A stretch of DNA of 42,876 bases. It comes from JAKEGK01 sp036507695 (GTDB lineage: Bacteria > Pseudomonadota > Gammaproteobacteria > SZUA-152). The position numbers and the translations under genes were made by a program. The notes under the pieces were generated by a model. It had not been told where the DNA came from. It made no database searches and saw nothing but the letters and a program-made list of their open reading frames with translations. Below are positions 25,702-34,803 of the stretch, one piece after another; the first letter of the stretch is position 1; the number at the start of each line of letters is the position of its first letter. Location of the stretch: the NCBI GenBank assembly GCA_036507695.1, contig DATCIR010000221.1, forward strand, positions 1-42,876. The letters are read 5' to 3'.

Positions 25702-26628
25702 ATGAACATTATCTTTGTTCCAAAAAAGAAAGGAAAATCAGCCGCTTACCGCCTTTCTCGTGGATGGGTGTGGGGGATGGGGATTTTGGTTTTAATTCTG
25801 CCGATGGCACTAGTGGGTGGCGGGTATTATTTGGGCCAAGAAGATTCCGCGCCGGGACCTTGGGCGCTGATTCAGGGCTGGAAGCAAGAAATGTCTGCGC
25901 ACCGCCAGCAAATTGACACTGCAACGCGCAATGCCAAGCAAAATGTTGACGCGCTGTCGCGCCGGCTGGCGCAACTCCAGGCGCACATTATTCGACTGGA
26001 TGCACTGGGTAGCCGTTTAATCGAAATCGCGCAATTGGACAGTGGGGAGTTTGATTTCTCGGTTCCACCGGCGGTAGGCGGACCCGAGAACGCTGCACCT
26101 GAACGTGACCCGGGAGCCCCCGATTTGCTGGCTAGTTTGAATGATCTTTCGGTTCAACTGGAGAACCGCGCGCAACAACTGGATTTGCTTGAAACCATGC
26201 TGATGAATAAAAACCTTCACGATGAAGTTATGCCGGCTGGAAAACCCATCACCAAAGGCTGGACCTCGTCATTCTACGGGCTTCGTACGGACCCCTTTAC
26301 CGGCCACAAAGAACACCATAAAGGCGTTGATTTTGCAGCGAAAATGGGTAGCGACATTGTAACCGTGGCGTCCGGGGTGGTCACTTGGGCGGGACGCCGT
26401 TACGGCTATGGACTGTTGGTGGAGGTAAACCATGGTAATGGTTATGCGACACGTTACGGTCATGCCCAGGACGTACTGGTCAAGGTGGGTGATACGGTGA
26501 AAAAAGGCCAGATTGTGGCCTTAGTCGGTTCCACCGGCCGTTCGACGGGTCCCCACCTGCACTTTGAAGTGTGGCATAACGGCGAAGCCGTCGATCCCAT
26601 GGAATATATCCGTTCCGCAAGTAATTAA
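25702..26628 (+). CDS. M23 family peptidoglycan endopeptidase, membrane-anchored
   Basis: A 308-residue protein starting at ATG 25702 (MNIIFVPKKKG); two TTG codons just before it are less likely starts. It has a basic N-terminus, one membrane helix at about 25-47, a periplasmic helical or coiled-coil region (about 65-175) and a C-terminal LytM/M23 domain. The zinc ligands look complete: HxxxD at His206 and Asp210 and HLH at 285-287, with a further His in TRYGHAQ. It is therefore probably an active endopeptidase rather than a degenerate activator such as EnvC or NlpD. Genes of this type often lie upstream of secA in gammaproteobacteria that lack secM, as here. Substrate and timing are unknown. 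Confidence 0.92.
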   Translation: MNIIFVPKKKGKSAAYRLSRGWVWGMGILVLILPMALVGGGYYLGQEDSAPGPWALIQGWKQEMSAHRQQIDTATRNAKQNVDALSRRLAQLQAHIIRLDALGSRLIEIAQLDSGEFDFSVPPAVGGPENAAPERDPGAPDLLASLNDLSVQLENRAQQLDLLETMLMNKNLHDEVMPAGKPITKGWTSSFYGLRTDPFTGHKEHHKGVDFAAKMGSDIVTVASGVVTWAGRRYGYGLLVEVNHGNGYATRYGHAQDVLVKVGDTVKKGQIVALVGSTGRSTGPHLHFEVWHNGEAVDPMEYIRSASN

Positions 26629-26683
26629 GCGAAAATTGCAACGCCTTCTCGAGTTAGCATTTCTCTATTCGCGCTATCCCCGT

Positions 26684-26689
26684 TATAAT
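26684..26689 (+). promoter_or_regulatory. Probable secA promoter -10
   Basis: A consensus TATAAT 60 bases before secA in the 120-base gap; the -35 region (TTCTCT at 26661-26666) is weak. A small hairpin follows at 26690-26706 (CCTCTG, five T, CAGGGG). Confidence 0.45.
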
Positions 26690-26748
26690 CCTCTGTTTTT
26701 CAGGGGGCTGTTTACCTTGCCTTTTATTCAATCAACTAGTGAGACGGA

Positions 26749-29484
26749 ATGGTCAGTCAATTACTGAGTAAAGTGTTTGGCAGCCGCAATGACCGGTTGC
26801 TGAATAGCATGAATAAGGTGGTTGTGAAAATCAACGCGCTGGAGCCGGAAATTTCAGCGCTCGATGATGAGCAATTACGGAATAAAACCAGTGAATTCCG
26901 CGAACGGCTTGCGAAAGGCGAGACGCTCGACAATCTGCTGCCGGAAGCGTTTGCGGTGGTGCGCGAAGCCGGGAAACGAGTCCTCGGTATGCGCCATTTT
27001 GATGTGCAGCTGATCGGTGGCATCGTGTTAAACGATGGCAAGATCGCCGAAATGCGTACCGGTGAGGGTAAAACCCTGGTGGCAACGCTGTCGGTCTACC
27101 TGAACGCCTTGGAAGGCAAGGGCGTGCACGTGGTCACCGTGAATGATTATCTCGCCCGGCGCGACGCGGAATGGATGGGCAGGCTGTATAAGTTCCTGGG
27201 CTTGACCGTGGGCGTGATTTTATCCCAACAGGATCACGCCGCCAAAAAAACGGCCTATGCGGCGGATATTACCTACGGCACCAACAACGAATATGGCTTT
27301 GATTACCTGCGCGATAACATGGCGTTTAGCACCGACGACAAGGTGCAAAGGGAATTGAATTACGCCATCGTGGATGAAGTGGACTCCATCCTCATCGATG
27401 AAGCCCGCACCCCGTTGATCATATCGGGTCCTACCGAAGACAGTTCCGAACTCTATGCCAAAATTAACAAGCTGATTCCACGCCTGGAACGCCAGGAAAG
27501 CGAAAAGGTCGGCGACGGCGACTATTACGTCGATGAAAAATCCAAACAGGCGTATTTGACCGAAAAAGGCCATCAGAAAGTGGAAGACCTGATGTACTCA
27601 ACCGGTTTGTTGCTGGACGGCGAGAGTCTTTACGATGCCACCAATATCAAGCTGATGCATCACCTTAACGCCGCGCTAAGGGCGCATGCGCTGTTTCACA
27701 AAGACGTGGATTATATCGTTACCAATGGTGAAGTGGTCATCGTGGATGAATTTACCGGCCGCACCATGCCGGGCCGGCGCTGGTCCGATGGCCTGCACCA
27801 GGCGGTGGAAGCCAAAGAAAACGTACGGATTCAACACGAAAACCAGACCCTGGCGTCCATCACGTTCCAGAATTATTTCCGCTTGTATAAAAAACTGGCC
27901 GGAATGACTGGCACGGCGGATACGGAAGCGTATGAATTCCAGCAGATTTACGGGCTCGAGGTGGTGGTTATTCCCACCAATCAACCGGTTGCCCGGACGG
28001 ATCACAGTGACCTGGTCTACTTAACGCCGGAAGAAAAATTCGAAGCAATCTCCGCGGATATTCGCGAATGCCGCGAACGGCAACAGCCGGTGCTGGTCGG
28101 CACCGCGTCAATCGAAACTTCCGAATACCTCTCCAATTTACTGAACAACGCGGGTATTAAACACGAAGTGCTCAACGCCAAATTTCACCAGCGCGAAGCG
28201 GAGATTGTCGCCCAGGCGGGCCGGCCCGGCGCGGTGACGATTGCGACCAACATGGCGGGCCGCGGTACCGACATTGTGTTAGGTGGCAACCTTGACGCCG
28301 AGTTAGCGGCGATTGATGCAAGTGACACCAGTACGCGGGAAAAAGCCAAACAGGAATGGCAGCGCCGTCATGAGCAAGTGGTTGCCGCGGGTGGTTTGCA
28401 TGTGATTGGCACCGAGCGCCATGAGTCACGCCGAATCGACAACCAGCTGCGGGGGCGCTCCGGCCGTCAGGGTGATCCGGGATCCAGCCGCTTCTATCTT
28501 TCGTTACGCGATAACCTGATGCGGATTTTCGCGTCGGATCGCGTGGCGGCCTTGATGCAAAAACTGGGCATGGAAAAAGGCGAGGCCATCGAGCATCCCT
28601 GGGTGACCAAGGCCATCGAAAACGCGCAGCGCAAAGTGGAAGGTCACAACTTTGATATTCGTAAGCAATTGCTGGAATACGATGACGTTGCCAATGATCA
28701 GCGCAAAGTGGTCTATCAACAACGCAGCGAATTAATGTCCACGGATGATGTGTCGGAAACCGTTGAAGCGATTCGTCATGACGTTGTGAATGAAGTGATC
28801 AGCGCCTATATCCCCCCCAACAGCATGGATGAGCAATGGGATATACCGGGGCTGGAAAAAGCCATCGAGGCTGAATTTGGTATGAAGATGCCCATCGGTC
28901 GATGGCTGGAAGAGGATCAGGCATTACACGAAGAAACATTGCGCGGCAAAATCGAACAAACCCTGGCGTATGCCTATCAGGCAAAAGAAACCCAGGCAGG
29001 GAACGAAGTGCTGCGGCATTTCGAAAAAGCGGTGATGCTAAAGGTGCTGGATGATCAGTGGAAAGACCATTTGGGTTCCATGGATCATTTGCGCCAGGGT
29101 ATTCATCTGCGCGGGTATGCGCAAAAGAATCCCAAGCAGGAATACAAGCGGGAAGCGTTTGAATTATTCACGCAAATGCTGGAGCGTATCAAACACGAAG
29201 TTGTTAATATCATCTCACGGGTTCAAGTGCGCGCGGAAGCCGACGTGGAAGCGGTGGAAGAACAACGCCGCCGTCAGGCGCCCATGAATTTCCAGCATGA
29301 CGAAGCGTCTGCTGTTGCTGCAGCAGGCGGCGGCGGACCGGCGGCGGCGTCCCAAAGCCAGGCTGGTAGCCCGGTAATGGGTGAGAAAAAACCGTTTATC
29401 CGCGAGGGCAAAAAAGTGGGGCGCAATGAACCCTGTCCTTGTGGCTCCGGTAAAAAATACAAGCAGTGCCACGGCAAGCTCTAA
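26749..29484 (+). CDS. secA: Preprotein translocase ATPase SecA
   Basis: A 911-residue motor ATPase that drives export through SecYEG. Walker A is MRTGEGKT with Lys108, as in E. coli. DEVDSILIDEARTPLIISG (Walker B region) lies near residue 208, the preprotein-binding domain at about 225-370, and TNMAGRGTDIVLGG and LRGRSGRQGDPG of the second helicase-like domain near 502 and 564. A Gln/Ala/Gly-rich linker (about 840-885) precedes the C-terminal zinc-binding motif CPC, eight residues, CH, which binds SecB and phospholipid. Full-length (E. coli 901). No SecM-type arrest gene is seen in the 120 bases upstream, so the E. coli translational control is absent. Confidence 0.98.
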   Translation: MVSQLLSKVFGSRNDRLLNSMNKVVVKINALEPEISALDDEQLRNKTSEFRERLAKGETLDNLLPEAFAVVREAGKRVLGMRHFDVQLIGGIVLNDGKIAEMRTGEGKTLVATLSVYLNALEGKGVHVVTVNDYLARRDAEWMGRLYKFLGLTVGVILSQQDHAAKKTAYAADITYGTNNEYGFDYLRDNMAFSTDDKVQRELNYAIVDEVDSILIDEARTPLIISGPTEDSSELYAKINKLIPRLERQESEKVGDGDYYVDEKSKQAYLTEKGHQKVEDLMYSTGLLLDGESLYDATNIKLMHHLNAALRAHALFHKDVDYIVTNGEVVIVDEFTGRTMPGRRWSDGLHQAVEAKENVRIQHENQTLASITFQNYFRLYKKLAGMTGTADTEAYEFQQIYGLEVVVIPTNQPVARTDHSDLVYLTPEEKFEAISADIRECRERQQPVLVGTASIETSEYLSNLLNNAGIKHEVLNAKFHQREAEIVAQAGRPGAVTIATNMAGRGTDIVLGGNLDAELAAIDASDTSTREKAKQEWQRRHEQVVAAGGLHVIGTERHESRRIDNQLRGRSGRQGDPGSSRFYLSLRDNLMRIFASDRVAALMQKLGMEKGEAIEHPWVTKAIENAQRKVEGHNFDIRKQLLEYDDVANDQRKVVYQQRSELMSTDDVSETVEAIRHDVVNEVISAYIPPNSMDEQWDIPGLEKAIEAEFGMKMPIGRWLEEDQALHEETLRGKIEQTLAYAYQAKETQAGNEVLRHFEKAVMLKVLDDQWKDHLGSMDHLRQGIHLRGYAQKNPKQEYKREAFELFTQMLERIKHEVVNIISRVQVRAEADVEAVEEQRRRQAPMNFQHDEASAVAAAGGGGPAAASQSQAGSPVMGEKKPFIREGKKVGRNEPCPCGSGKKYKQCHGKL

Positions 29485-29612
29485 GCCGCTATCCGCGGAC
29501 TCTTTTCTGATTGCTTTCACAAAAAGTTTTTTGCATCATGGCGTGATGTTGCGCGGCGGTGCAGCATCGCGCGTTTCTATATCAATTTCGTTAGTCGTTA
29601 ACAGGTAACGCA

Positions 29613-30848
29613 ATGGCAAAGGTTGATAGACAGGATATTCAACAGGAATGTGCTTCCCTGCGGCCGGTGGCCGGGGTGCGTCTTGGCAGTGCGGCGGCCG
29701 GAATTAAGTACCAAGGGCGTGATGACATGGTGCTATTCGAACTTTGTGATACGGCGCAAACCGCCGCGATGTTTACCGCTAACGTATTCTGTGCAGCGCC
29801 GGTCGTTGTCGCAAGGAATCATATCGCCAGCGCGCCGCCGCGGTATCTGTTGGTTAATGCGGGTAATGCCAACGCGGGCACCGGGCAACAGGGTATGGAT
29901 GACGCGAATGCGTGTTGCGATGCGGTCGCCGAGTTGATGCAATGCACATCTGACCAGGTGTTGCCGTTTTCAACCGGTGTGATCGGACAATATTTGCCGG
30001 TAGGGAAAATTGTTGCCGCATTGCCCGCCGCGCAGGCCAATCTGAAGGCAGACAACTGGCTGTCCGCGGCCAGGACCATTATGACGACGGATACCCTGCC
30101 CAAAGGAATCTCGCGGCAAGCAACGATCGATGGGCATGTGGTCACGGTAAGCGGTATCGCTAAAGGCGCCGGTATGGTTTGTCCCAACATGGCGACAATG
30201 TTGTCTTACATCGCCACCGATGCCGCGCTGCCGGCGGTGTTGTTACAATCAACGCTTGCGCACGCGGTCGACAAATCCTTTAACCGCATCACCGTTGACG
30301 GGGACACATCCACCAATGATGCCTGCGTATTGATAGCGACCGGAAAGTCCTCCCTGCCGTTGATCGATCGCATCGAAAATCCCCATTATAAACCGCTGTT
30401 AAATCTTATTATGGAAGTGTTGGAATTCCTCGCCAAGGCAATCATTCGCGACGCGGAAGGCGCGACCAAGCTGGTCAATGTGACTGTGGCGCAAGGAGCC
30501 AGCGCGGAAGAATGCAAGCAAGTGGCTTATACTATTGCGCATTCACCGCTGGTCAAAACAGCGTTGTTTGCCAGTGACCCCAATTGGGGAAGAATTCTGG
30601 CCGCGGTGGGCAGGGCGGGCGTGGACGGACTTGATATCAACAAGGTAACTATCGAACTCAATGGCATACGCATCGTGAGTAACGGGGGTGTCGATGCCGC
30701 ATACACCGAGGCTTTGGGGCAACAGGCTATGCGGCCGGCCGATATTGATATTACGGTTACGTTGGGCATGGGTAGTGCGACCGCGAATGTCTGGACCTGC
30801 GATTTTTCCTATGACTATGTCAAAATCAATGCTGAATACCGCACCTGA
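29613..30848 (+). CDS. argJ: Bifunctional glutamate N-acetyltransferase / amino-acid acetyltransferase ArgJ
   Basis: A 411-residue Ntn-like enzyme of the recycling arginine pathway, transferring acetyl from N-acetylornithine to glutamate. The self-cleavage motif is MVCPNMATML with the nucleophile Thr195, which becomes the N-terminus of the beta chain. Other conserved pieces are the NAGNANAGTG segment near residue 86, FSTGVIGQ near 122, VDGDTSTND near 229 and SDPNWGRILAA near 314. Its presence means the acetyl group is recycled rather than released by ArgE. AGGT precedes the ATG by 6 bases. It lies 128 bases after secA and just before the Nudix-ThiE gene. Confidence 0.97.
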   Translation: MAKVDRQDIQQECASLRPVAGVRLGSAAAGIKYQGRDDMVLFELCDTAQTAAMFTANVFCAAPVVVARNHIASAPPRYLLVNAGNANAGTGQQGMDDANACCDAVAELMQCTSDQVLPFSTGVIGQYLPVGKIVAALPAAQANLKADNWLSAARTIMTTDTLPKGISRQATIDGHVVTVSGIAKGAGMVCPNMATMLSYIATDAALPAVLLQSTLAHAVDKSFNRITVDGDTSTNDACVLIATGKSSLPLIDRIENPHYKPLLNLIMEVLEFLAKAIIRDAEGATKLVNVTVAQGASAEECKQVAYTIAHSPLVKTALFASDPNWGRILAAVGRAGVDGLDINKVTIELNGIRIVSNGGVDAAYTEALGQQAMRPADIDITVTLGMGSATANVWTCDFSYDYVKINAEYRT

Positions 30849-30880
30849 CGTATTCAACTAAACGCGCATATTGTTCTGCC

Positions 30881-31843
30881 ATGACAAACTTGATACATGT
30901 TGCGGTGGCGGTGATTCGCAACCCGGCCGGGCAAGTGTTTATTACGTTGCGGCCGGAACATGTGCATCAAGGCGGCCTGTGGGAATTTCCCGGTGGCAAG
31001 GTGGAGAAGGGCGAATCGGTGTTCGAGGCGCTGCGGCGGGAAATCCACGAAGAAAATGCTATTGATATCCAGCGCGCCCGGCCGCTGATCAAGATTCCAT
31101 TTCGTTATCCGGACAAACAGGTACTGCTGGATGTGTGGGAAGTGCTTGAATTCAGTGGTACTGCGCATGGCCGGGAAGGCCAGGCCTGCCGGTGGGTGAA
31201 TGCCGGCGAGCTCAGCCAAATCGCATTCCCGGCGGCCAATAAAGCTATCATTACCGCGGTACAACTTCCAGCGGTGTATCTTATTACGCCCGAGCCGGGC
31301 GCTAACACACAGGATTTTCTGCAACAGCTTGAGTCGCGGTTGGCTAGCGGCATCACGCTGCTGCAATTGCGGGCCAAACATCTCGAGAGCGATCATTATA
31401 TTCACCTGGCCAACGAAGTGGTTGAGTTGTGTCATCGCTATCACGCATCCGTGTTATTGAATCATGATCCGGCAGTCTTAGCCAAGGTTCCCGCCGACGG
31501 TATCCACTTAACAGCCCGTCGATTAATGCAATTGGAGGGTCGGCCAATCGCCGAGTCGTTGTGGCTGGCGGCGTCCTGCCATTCAATGGGCGAAATCGAA
31601 CAGGCAAACCGGATGGGTGTTGACTTCATGGTGTTATCCCCGGTGAACCCAACCCAAAGTCACCCGTATTTAGCCGCTTTGGGTTGGTCTACCTTCGGTG
31701 CCTGGACGGAACATGCCGCTATGCCGGTATATGCCCTGGGGGGCATGATGCTTTCGGACATCACCACCAGCCGCGAACACGGCGGGCAGGGCGTTGCCGG
31801 TATTGGTGCTTGGTGGGGTGAGCATAGGCCGGCTGTTAAGTGA
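30881..31843 (+). CDS. Nudix hydrolase (MutT-like) fused to a ThiE/TenI-like domain
   Basis: A 320-residue fusion. The N-terminal MutT-type domain (about 1-130) has a Nudix box at residues 39-61, with Glu45, Arg53, Glu54, Glu57 and Glu58 in place; the usual Gly before the last position is Ala60. MutT-type activity would remove 8-oxo-dGTP from the nucleotide pool. The C-terminal half (about 132-310) has the thiamine phosphate synthase fold: YLITPEP, LLQLRAKHLES, the LLNHDP segment, GIHLTARRLM and LSPVNPTQSHP. The last segment lacks the Thr-rich phosphate-binding loop of true ThiE, so the domain is probably not a thiamine phosphate synthase. Such fusions are common next to argJ and secA in gammaproteobacteria. 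It follows argJ by 32 bases. Confidence 0.93.
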   Translation: MTNLIHVAVAVIRNPAGQVFITLRPEHVHQGGLWEFPGGKVEKGESVFEALRREIHEENAIDIQRARPLIKIPFRYPDKQVLLDVWEVLEFSGTAHGREGQACRWVNAGELSQIAFPAANKAIITAVQLPAVYLITPEPGANTQDFLQQLESRLASGITLLQLRAKHLESDHYIHLANEVVELCHRYHASVLLNHDPAVLAKVPADGIHLTARRLMQLEGRPIAESLWLAASCHSMGEIEQANRMGVDFMVLSPVNPTQSHPYLAALGWSTFGAWTEHAAMPVYALGGMMLSDITTSREHGGQGVAGIGAWWGEHRPAVK

Positions 31844-31913
31844 TTGGTGCGATGCTAAAGATTAACAGATGTTACGCCTGGCAAGTGTTATTAGAATTGG
31901 CGATCGCTGGGCG

Positions 31914-32114
31914 TCAGTCGGAATAATTCAGCTTTTCACCCTGATCCGAAATCGAGAAATCATCCGCGGACTCACCCGCAATGCGAAGCGATTCGCTGGC
32001 CCACTCGCCCAGGTCGATCAATTTGCAGCGTTCGCTGCAAAACGGCCGCCATGGATTATCCGGGGTCCATTCAACCAGTTTTTCGCACGTGGGGCATCGA
32101 ACCGTGGTGGTCAT
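31914..32114 (-). CDS. yacG: DNA gyrase inhibitor YacG (zinc-binding)
   Basis: A 66-residue zinc protein with CX2C, 15 residues, CX3C (CPTC ... CSERC) near the N-terminus, followed by the conserved LIDLGEWASE segment. YacG binds the GyrB C-terminal region and blocks gyrase DNA binding. ATG 32114 gives the usual family length; a TTG start at 32141 would overlap zapD. It follows zapD, with an 11-base gap. The C-terminal half is acidic (DDFSISDQGEKLNYSD), as in the family. Confidence 0.95.
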   Translation of the reverse strand: MTTTVRCPTCEKLVEWTPDNPWRPFCSERCKLIDLGEWASESLRIAGESADDFSISDQGEKLNYSD

Positions 32115-32125
32115 AGGTGGAGAAA

Positions 32126-32932
32126 CTACAGCTTGCAGCAACTTAAATCGAATTCGACGGTGTCAGTGGTTTGTAGGGGATGTCTTTGCGTGGCATCCAG
32201 AAAGCGCACGGTAAAGCGGTGTCTGCTGCCGCTGAATTCCGCGAAATAAGCCGTGTTGCCGGGCAGGGACACGACAATTAGTTGACAGGGTATTTTGGGA
32301 TCCAGCGATTGTTTGTAAACGCCGTCTTCCGCAACCTGCCGTTCGGCGGCCGAGCTTTGCCGGACCAGGTTCAACGCGTTTTCGATGGCGTATTGCAATG
32401 GCCGGAACGGGGTCAACCAGGTTTGCAGGTCGTGCTGGCGGCGTTCAGCGGGTTGCCGCAACCAGTAACGGTAGGCGGGCAAATCAAAATCACACAATCC
32501 ACCCGAAATGTTGTTGCGCAACTGCAACGCTTTTAGTAAGTCGTCGTCCTTAAGGTCTTTATCAATGGGGCCGGTAATTGTACGAAGCTGGGTGCTGAGC
32601 TGTTTCAGGTCCGACAATATTTCATCCAAGCGGCCTAATTCAATTCCGGGTTTGTCTTTTAACGGCGCCAATACTCCCGCTATGCGATCGAGTTCCTTGA
32701 AGGTTTCGGTTTTAATGTCCGTGCGGCTGATAACATTGATAATGTCCAGCAAAACACTGATAGCGGTATGGCTGTTTTCGGAGGACTCCCCCGGCAAATG
32801 ATACTCCAGCAAATTGAAGAGGTATTCAAGGCGCAGAAAAAACCGATAACGTTCGTTCAACGGGTGTTCAAATTTTATTACCCTGGCGTGCATTGGCTGG
32901 TTTTTAAAGGATTGTGCGGCGTGTGCTTCCAT
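32126..32932 (-). CDS. zapD: Cell division protein ZapD (FtsZ-bundling)
   Basis: A 268-residue cytoplasmic protein (from ATG 32932) that bundles FtsZ filaments through the FtsZ C-terminal peptide, which is conserved in the ftsZ of this window. The core begins FEHPLNERYRFFLRLEYLF and continues with the helical domain (FKELDR near 75) and the beta-strand domain with CDFDLPAYRYWLRQP near 160 and HRFTVRFLD near the end. Start is uncertain: ATG 32932 has a weak AGG 6 bases upstream, ATG 32893 gives 255 residues, closer to the E. coli length (247), and a TTG at 32959 is possible but unlikely. Located between coaE and yacG as in E. coli. Confidence 0.95.
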   Translation of the reverse strand: MEAHAAQSFKNQPMHARVIKFEHPLNERYRFFLRLEYLFNLLEYHLPGESSENSHTAISVLLDIINVISRTDIKTETFKELDRIAGVLAPLKDKPGIELGRLDEILSDLKQLSTQLRTITGPIDKDLKDDDLLKALQLRNNISGGLCDFDLPAYRYWLRQPAERRQHDLQTWLTPFRPLQYAIENALNLVRQSSAAERQVAEDGVYKQSLDPKIPCQLIVVSLPGNTAYFAEFSGSRHRFTVRFLDATQRHPLQTTDTVEFDLSCCKL

Positions 32933-33050
32933 AATGTGCCTATTGTGCAGTGTAGCCAATTATTACGCAACCATAGTCTCATTTTTATAAAAACGCAATT
33001 CGTTCCCCCTAGATTCTAGCCGTGTGACGCGCAATGGCAACATAACCAAA

Positions 33051-33650
33051 TCAGTGCTGTTGCGCTAGTTTGAGATAGTTTTTGTGGAGTTGGTTGACCC
33101 GGGCTTGCAGTGTATCCGGCGCGCCATTGTTGTCGATTACATCGTCCGCCACCGCCAGGCGTTCTTCGCGGCTTATCTGGCTGTTGATAATGCGTCTGAT
33201 CAGTGATTCTGAAAGCTGGTCGCGTTGCTGTGTTCTCTGAATTTGTATCGCTTCCGGCGCATCCACCACTAAAACCCGGTCGACAATGTCCTGCCAATGT
33301 TTTTCCACCAGCAGGGGAATGACGGCAATACAATAAGGCGTATTACACTGTTGTATTTTTGCCAATAAGGATTCACGAATCCGCGGGTGGAGGATGGCTT
33401 CCAGCTTGTTTCTGTCCACCTCGCTGGCGAACACCTGCTGTTTCAGTTTTTGCCGATCCAGCTGGCCGTTGGCGTCGAGAATTTTTTTGCTAAATACTTG
33501 AATGATTTGTTGCAGCGCCGGTTGGCCGGGTTCAACCAATTCGCGCGCAATGGCATCGGTATCGTAAACTGGTACCCCAAGCGCTTTGAATAGACCGGCG
33601 ACCGTGCTTTTGCCGCTGCCAAGGCCGCCAGTTAGACCAATCGTAAGCAT
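33051..33650 (-). CDS. coaE: Dephospho-CoA kinase CoaE
   Basis: A 199-residue P-loop kinase that phosphorylates dephospho-CoA at the 3'-hydroxyl of its ribose, the last step of coenzyme A synthesis. The Walker A motif GGLGSGKS sits at residues 8-15, followed by VYDTDAIARELVEPGQ (substrate contact) near 28, LHPRIRESLL near 107 and the PLLVEKHWQ segment near 130. Length matches E. coli CoaE (206). It lies between zapD and pilD, the classical coaE-pilDCB neighbourhood, with 45 bases between the pilD stop and its start. Confidence 0.97.
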   Translation of the reverse strand: MLTIGLTGGLGSGKSTVAGLFKALGVPVYDTDAIARELVEPGQPALQQIIQVFSKKILDANGQLDRQKLKQQVFASEVDRNKLEAILHPRIRESLLAKIQQCNTPYCIAVIPLLVEKHWQDIVDRVLVVDAPEAIQIQRTQQRDQLSESLIRRIINSQISREERLAVADDVIDNNGAPDTLQARVNQLHKNYLKLAQQH

Positions 33651-33695
33651 GTTGATCCGCTAACCAAGTTGGTTCAATTGCGATATGATAGTTTA

Positions 33696-34592
33696 CTACC
33701 GAATACCGGCCAGTGAAAAATATAACTGTGTGATGTGGGTGCCCCACAACAAATAAATCCATCCGGCAATGGCCAGGTAGGGCCCAAACGGTATCGGAAT
33801 ATTTTTGTCGCGCCCGCGGAACACAATCAGGGAAATGCCGATAATGGCGCCCACAAACGACGATAATAAAATGATACCCGGCAAGGTTTGCCAGCCCATC
33901 CACGCGCCTAACATGGCCAATAACTTGAAGTCGCCATAGCCCATGCCTTCTTTGCCGGTGAGCAGCTTAAACGCCCAGTAAACACTCCACAGCGAGAGGT
34001 AGCCCGCGATGGCGCCGATAATACTGGAGGTTGAATCGGTGAACAGGCCGGACAGATTGAGTAGTAGTCCAATCCACAGGAACGAGAGTGTAATGTCGTC
34101 CGGCAATAACGTGTGATCAAAATCAATGACACTTAAGGCAATCAGCGCCCAGGTCAGGCACAACGCGGCAAGGCATTGCCAGCTAAATCCGAAATGCCAG
34201 GCGGCCAGTACCGACAACACGGCGGTCAGGAGTTCAATAATCGGATAACGTTTGCCGATGGGGGTTTTACAGCCGGCGCAACGTCCTTTCAACCACAGAT
34301 AGCTGAACACGGGGATATTTTCCAGGGCGGTAATATTATGGCCACACTTGGGGCACGCCGAGCGGGGAACCAGCAGGTTATATTTTGCTTTTTTCTCCGC
34401 CGTCGAAATATTGTCAGCGGTATTCGTTTCCGGTGTCAGGAATTCGATACATTGTTCCCGCCACGCGGTGTGCATCATAATCGGCAGCCGATGAATCACC
34501 ACGTTTAAAAAACTGCCCACGGCCAAACTGAAAATCGCGACGAAACTAATAAAAAAATAGGAGTTGGATTGCAGAAGGTCGATGAGTGCCAT
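33696..34592 (-). CDS. pilD: Prepilin peptidase PilD
   Basis: A 298-residue inner-membrane aspartyl protease and N-methylase that cleaves and methylates type IV prepilins and type II secretion pseudopilins. It has a membrane helix at the start, the cytoplasmic zinc segment with Cys80, Cys83, Cys105 and Cys108, then about seven helices. Catalytic aspartates are in the IDFDH segment (about 157) and in the GYGD motif (Asp221). VGSFLNVVIHRLP near residue 25 is the family N-terminal signature. It follows pilC after 211 bases, which include a strong hairpin, and precedes coaE. Confidence 0.97.
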   Translation of the reverse strand: MALIDLLQSNSYFFISFVAIFSLAVGSFLNVVIHRLPIMMHTAWREQCIEFLTPETNTADNISTAEKKAKYNLLVPRSACPKCGHNITALENIPVFSYLWLKGRCAGCKTPIGKRYPIIELLTAVLSVLAAWHFGFSWQCLAALCLTWALIALSVIDFDHTLLPDDITLSFLWIGLLLNLSGLFTDSTSSIIGAIAGYLSLWSVYWAFKLLTGKEGMGYGDFKLLAMLGAWMGWQTLPGIILLSSFVGAIIGISLIVFRGRDKNIPIPFGPYLAIAGWIYLLWGTHITQLYFSLAGIR

Positions 34593-34678
34593 GATTGATT
34601 GACGAAATGCCGTTAGGGTTTGCCGCTTCGGACGTTATATTCGGCGATTGCTTACGACTGTGACTCAGCAAGCCGGTT

Positions 34679-34705
34679 GCCGTCTGTCACAGCCTGACAG
34701 GCGGC
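34679..34705. repeat. Hairpin between pilC and pilD
   Basis: Two 11-base arms (34679-34689 and 34695-34705) separated by 5 bases pair along their whole length with one mismatch that becomes G-U in one strand. It lies inside the 211-base pilC-pilD gap. No T-run follows in either direction, so it is more likely an RNA processing or stability element, or a partial attenuator, than a full terminator. A direct repeat of TGGTGCA (34742-34748 and 34754-34760) lies nearby. Confidence 0.5.
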
Positions 34706-34803
34706 AATTCATTAATATAAAGTTATTGTGTATAGAATATCTGGTGCAATGTTTGGTGCACTGTGTTTCGTAATGTCTTGTGTATTGTCTTATACCGCGA
34801 CAA

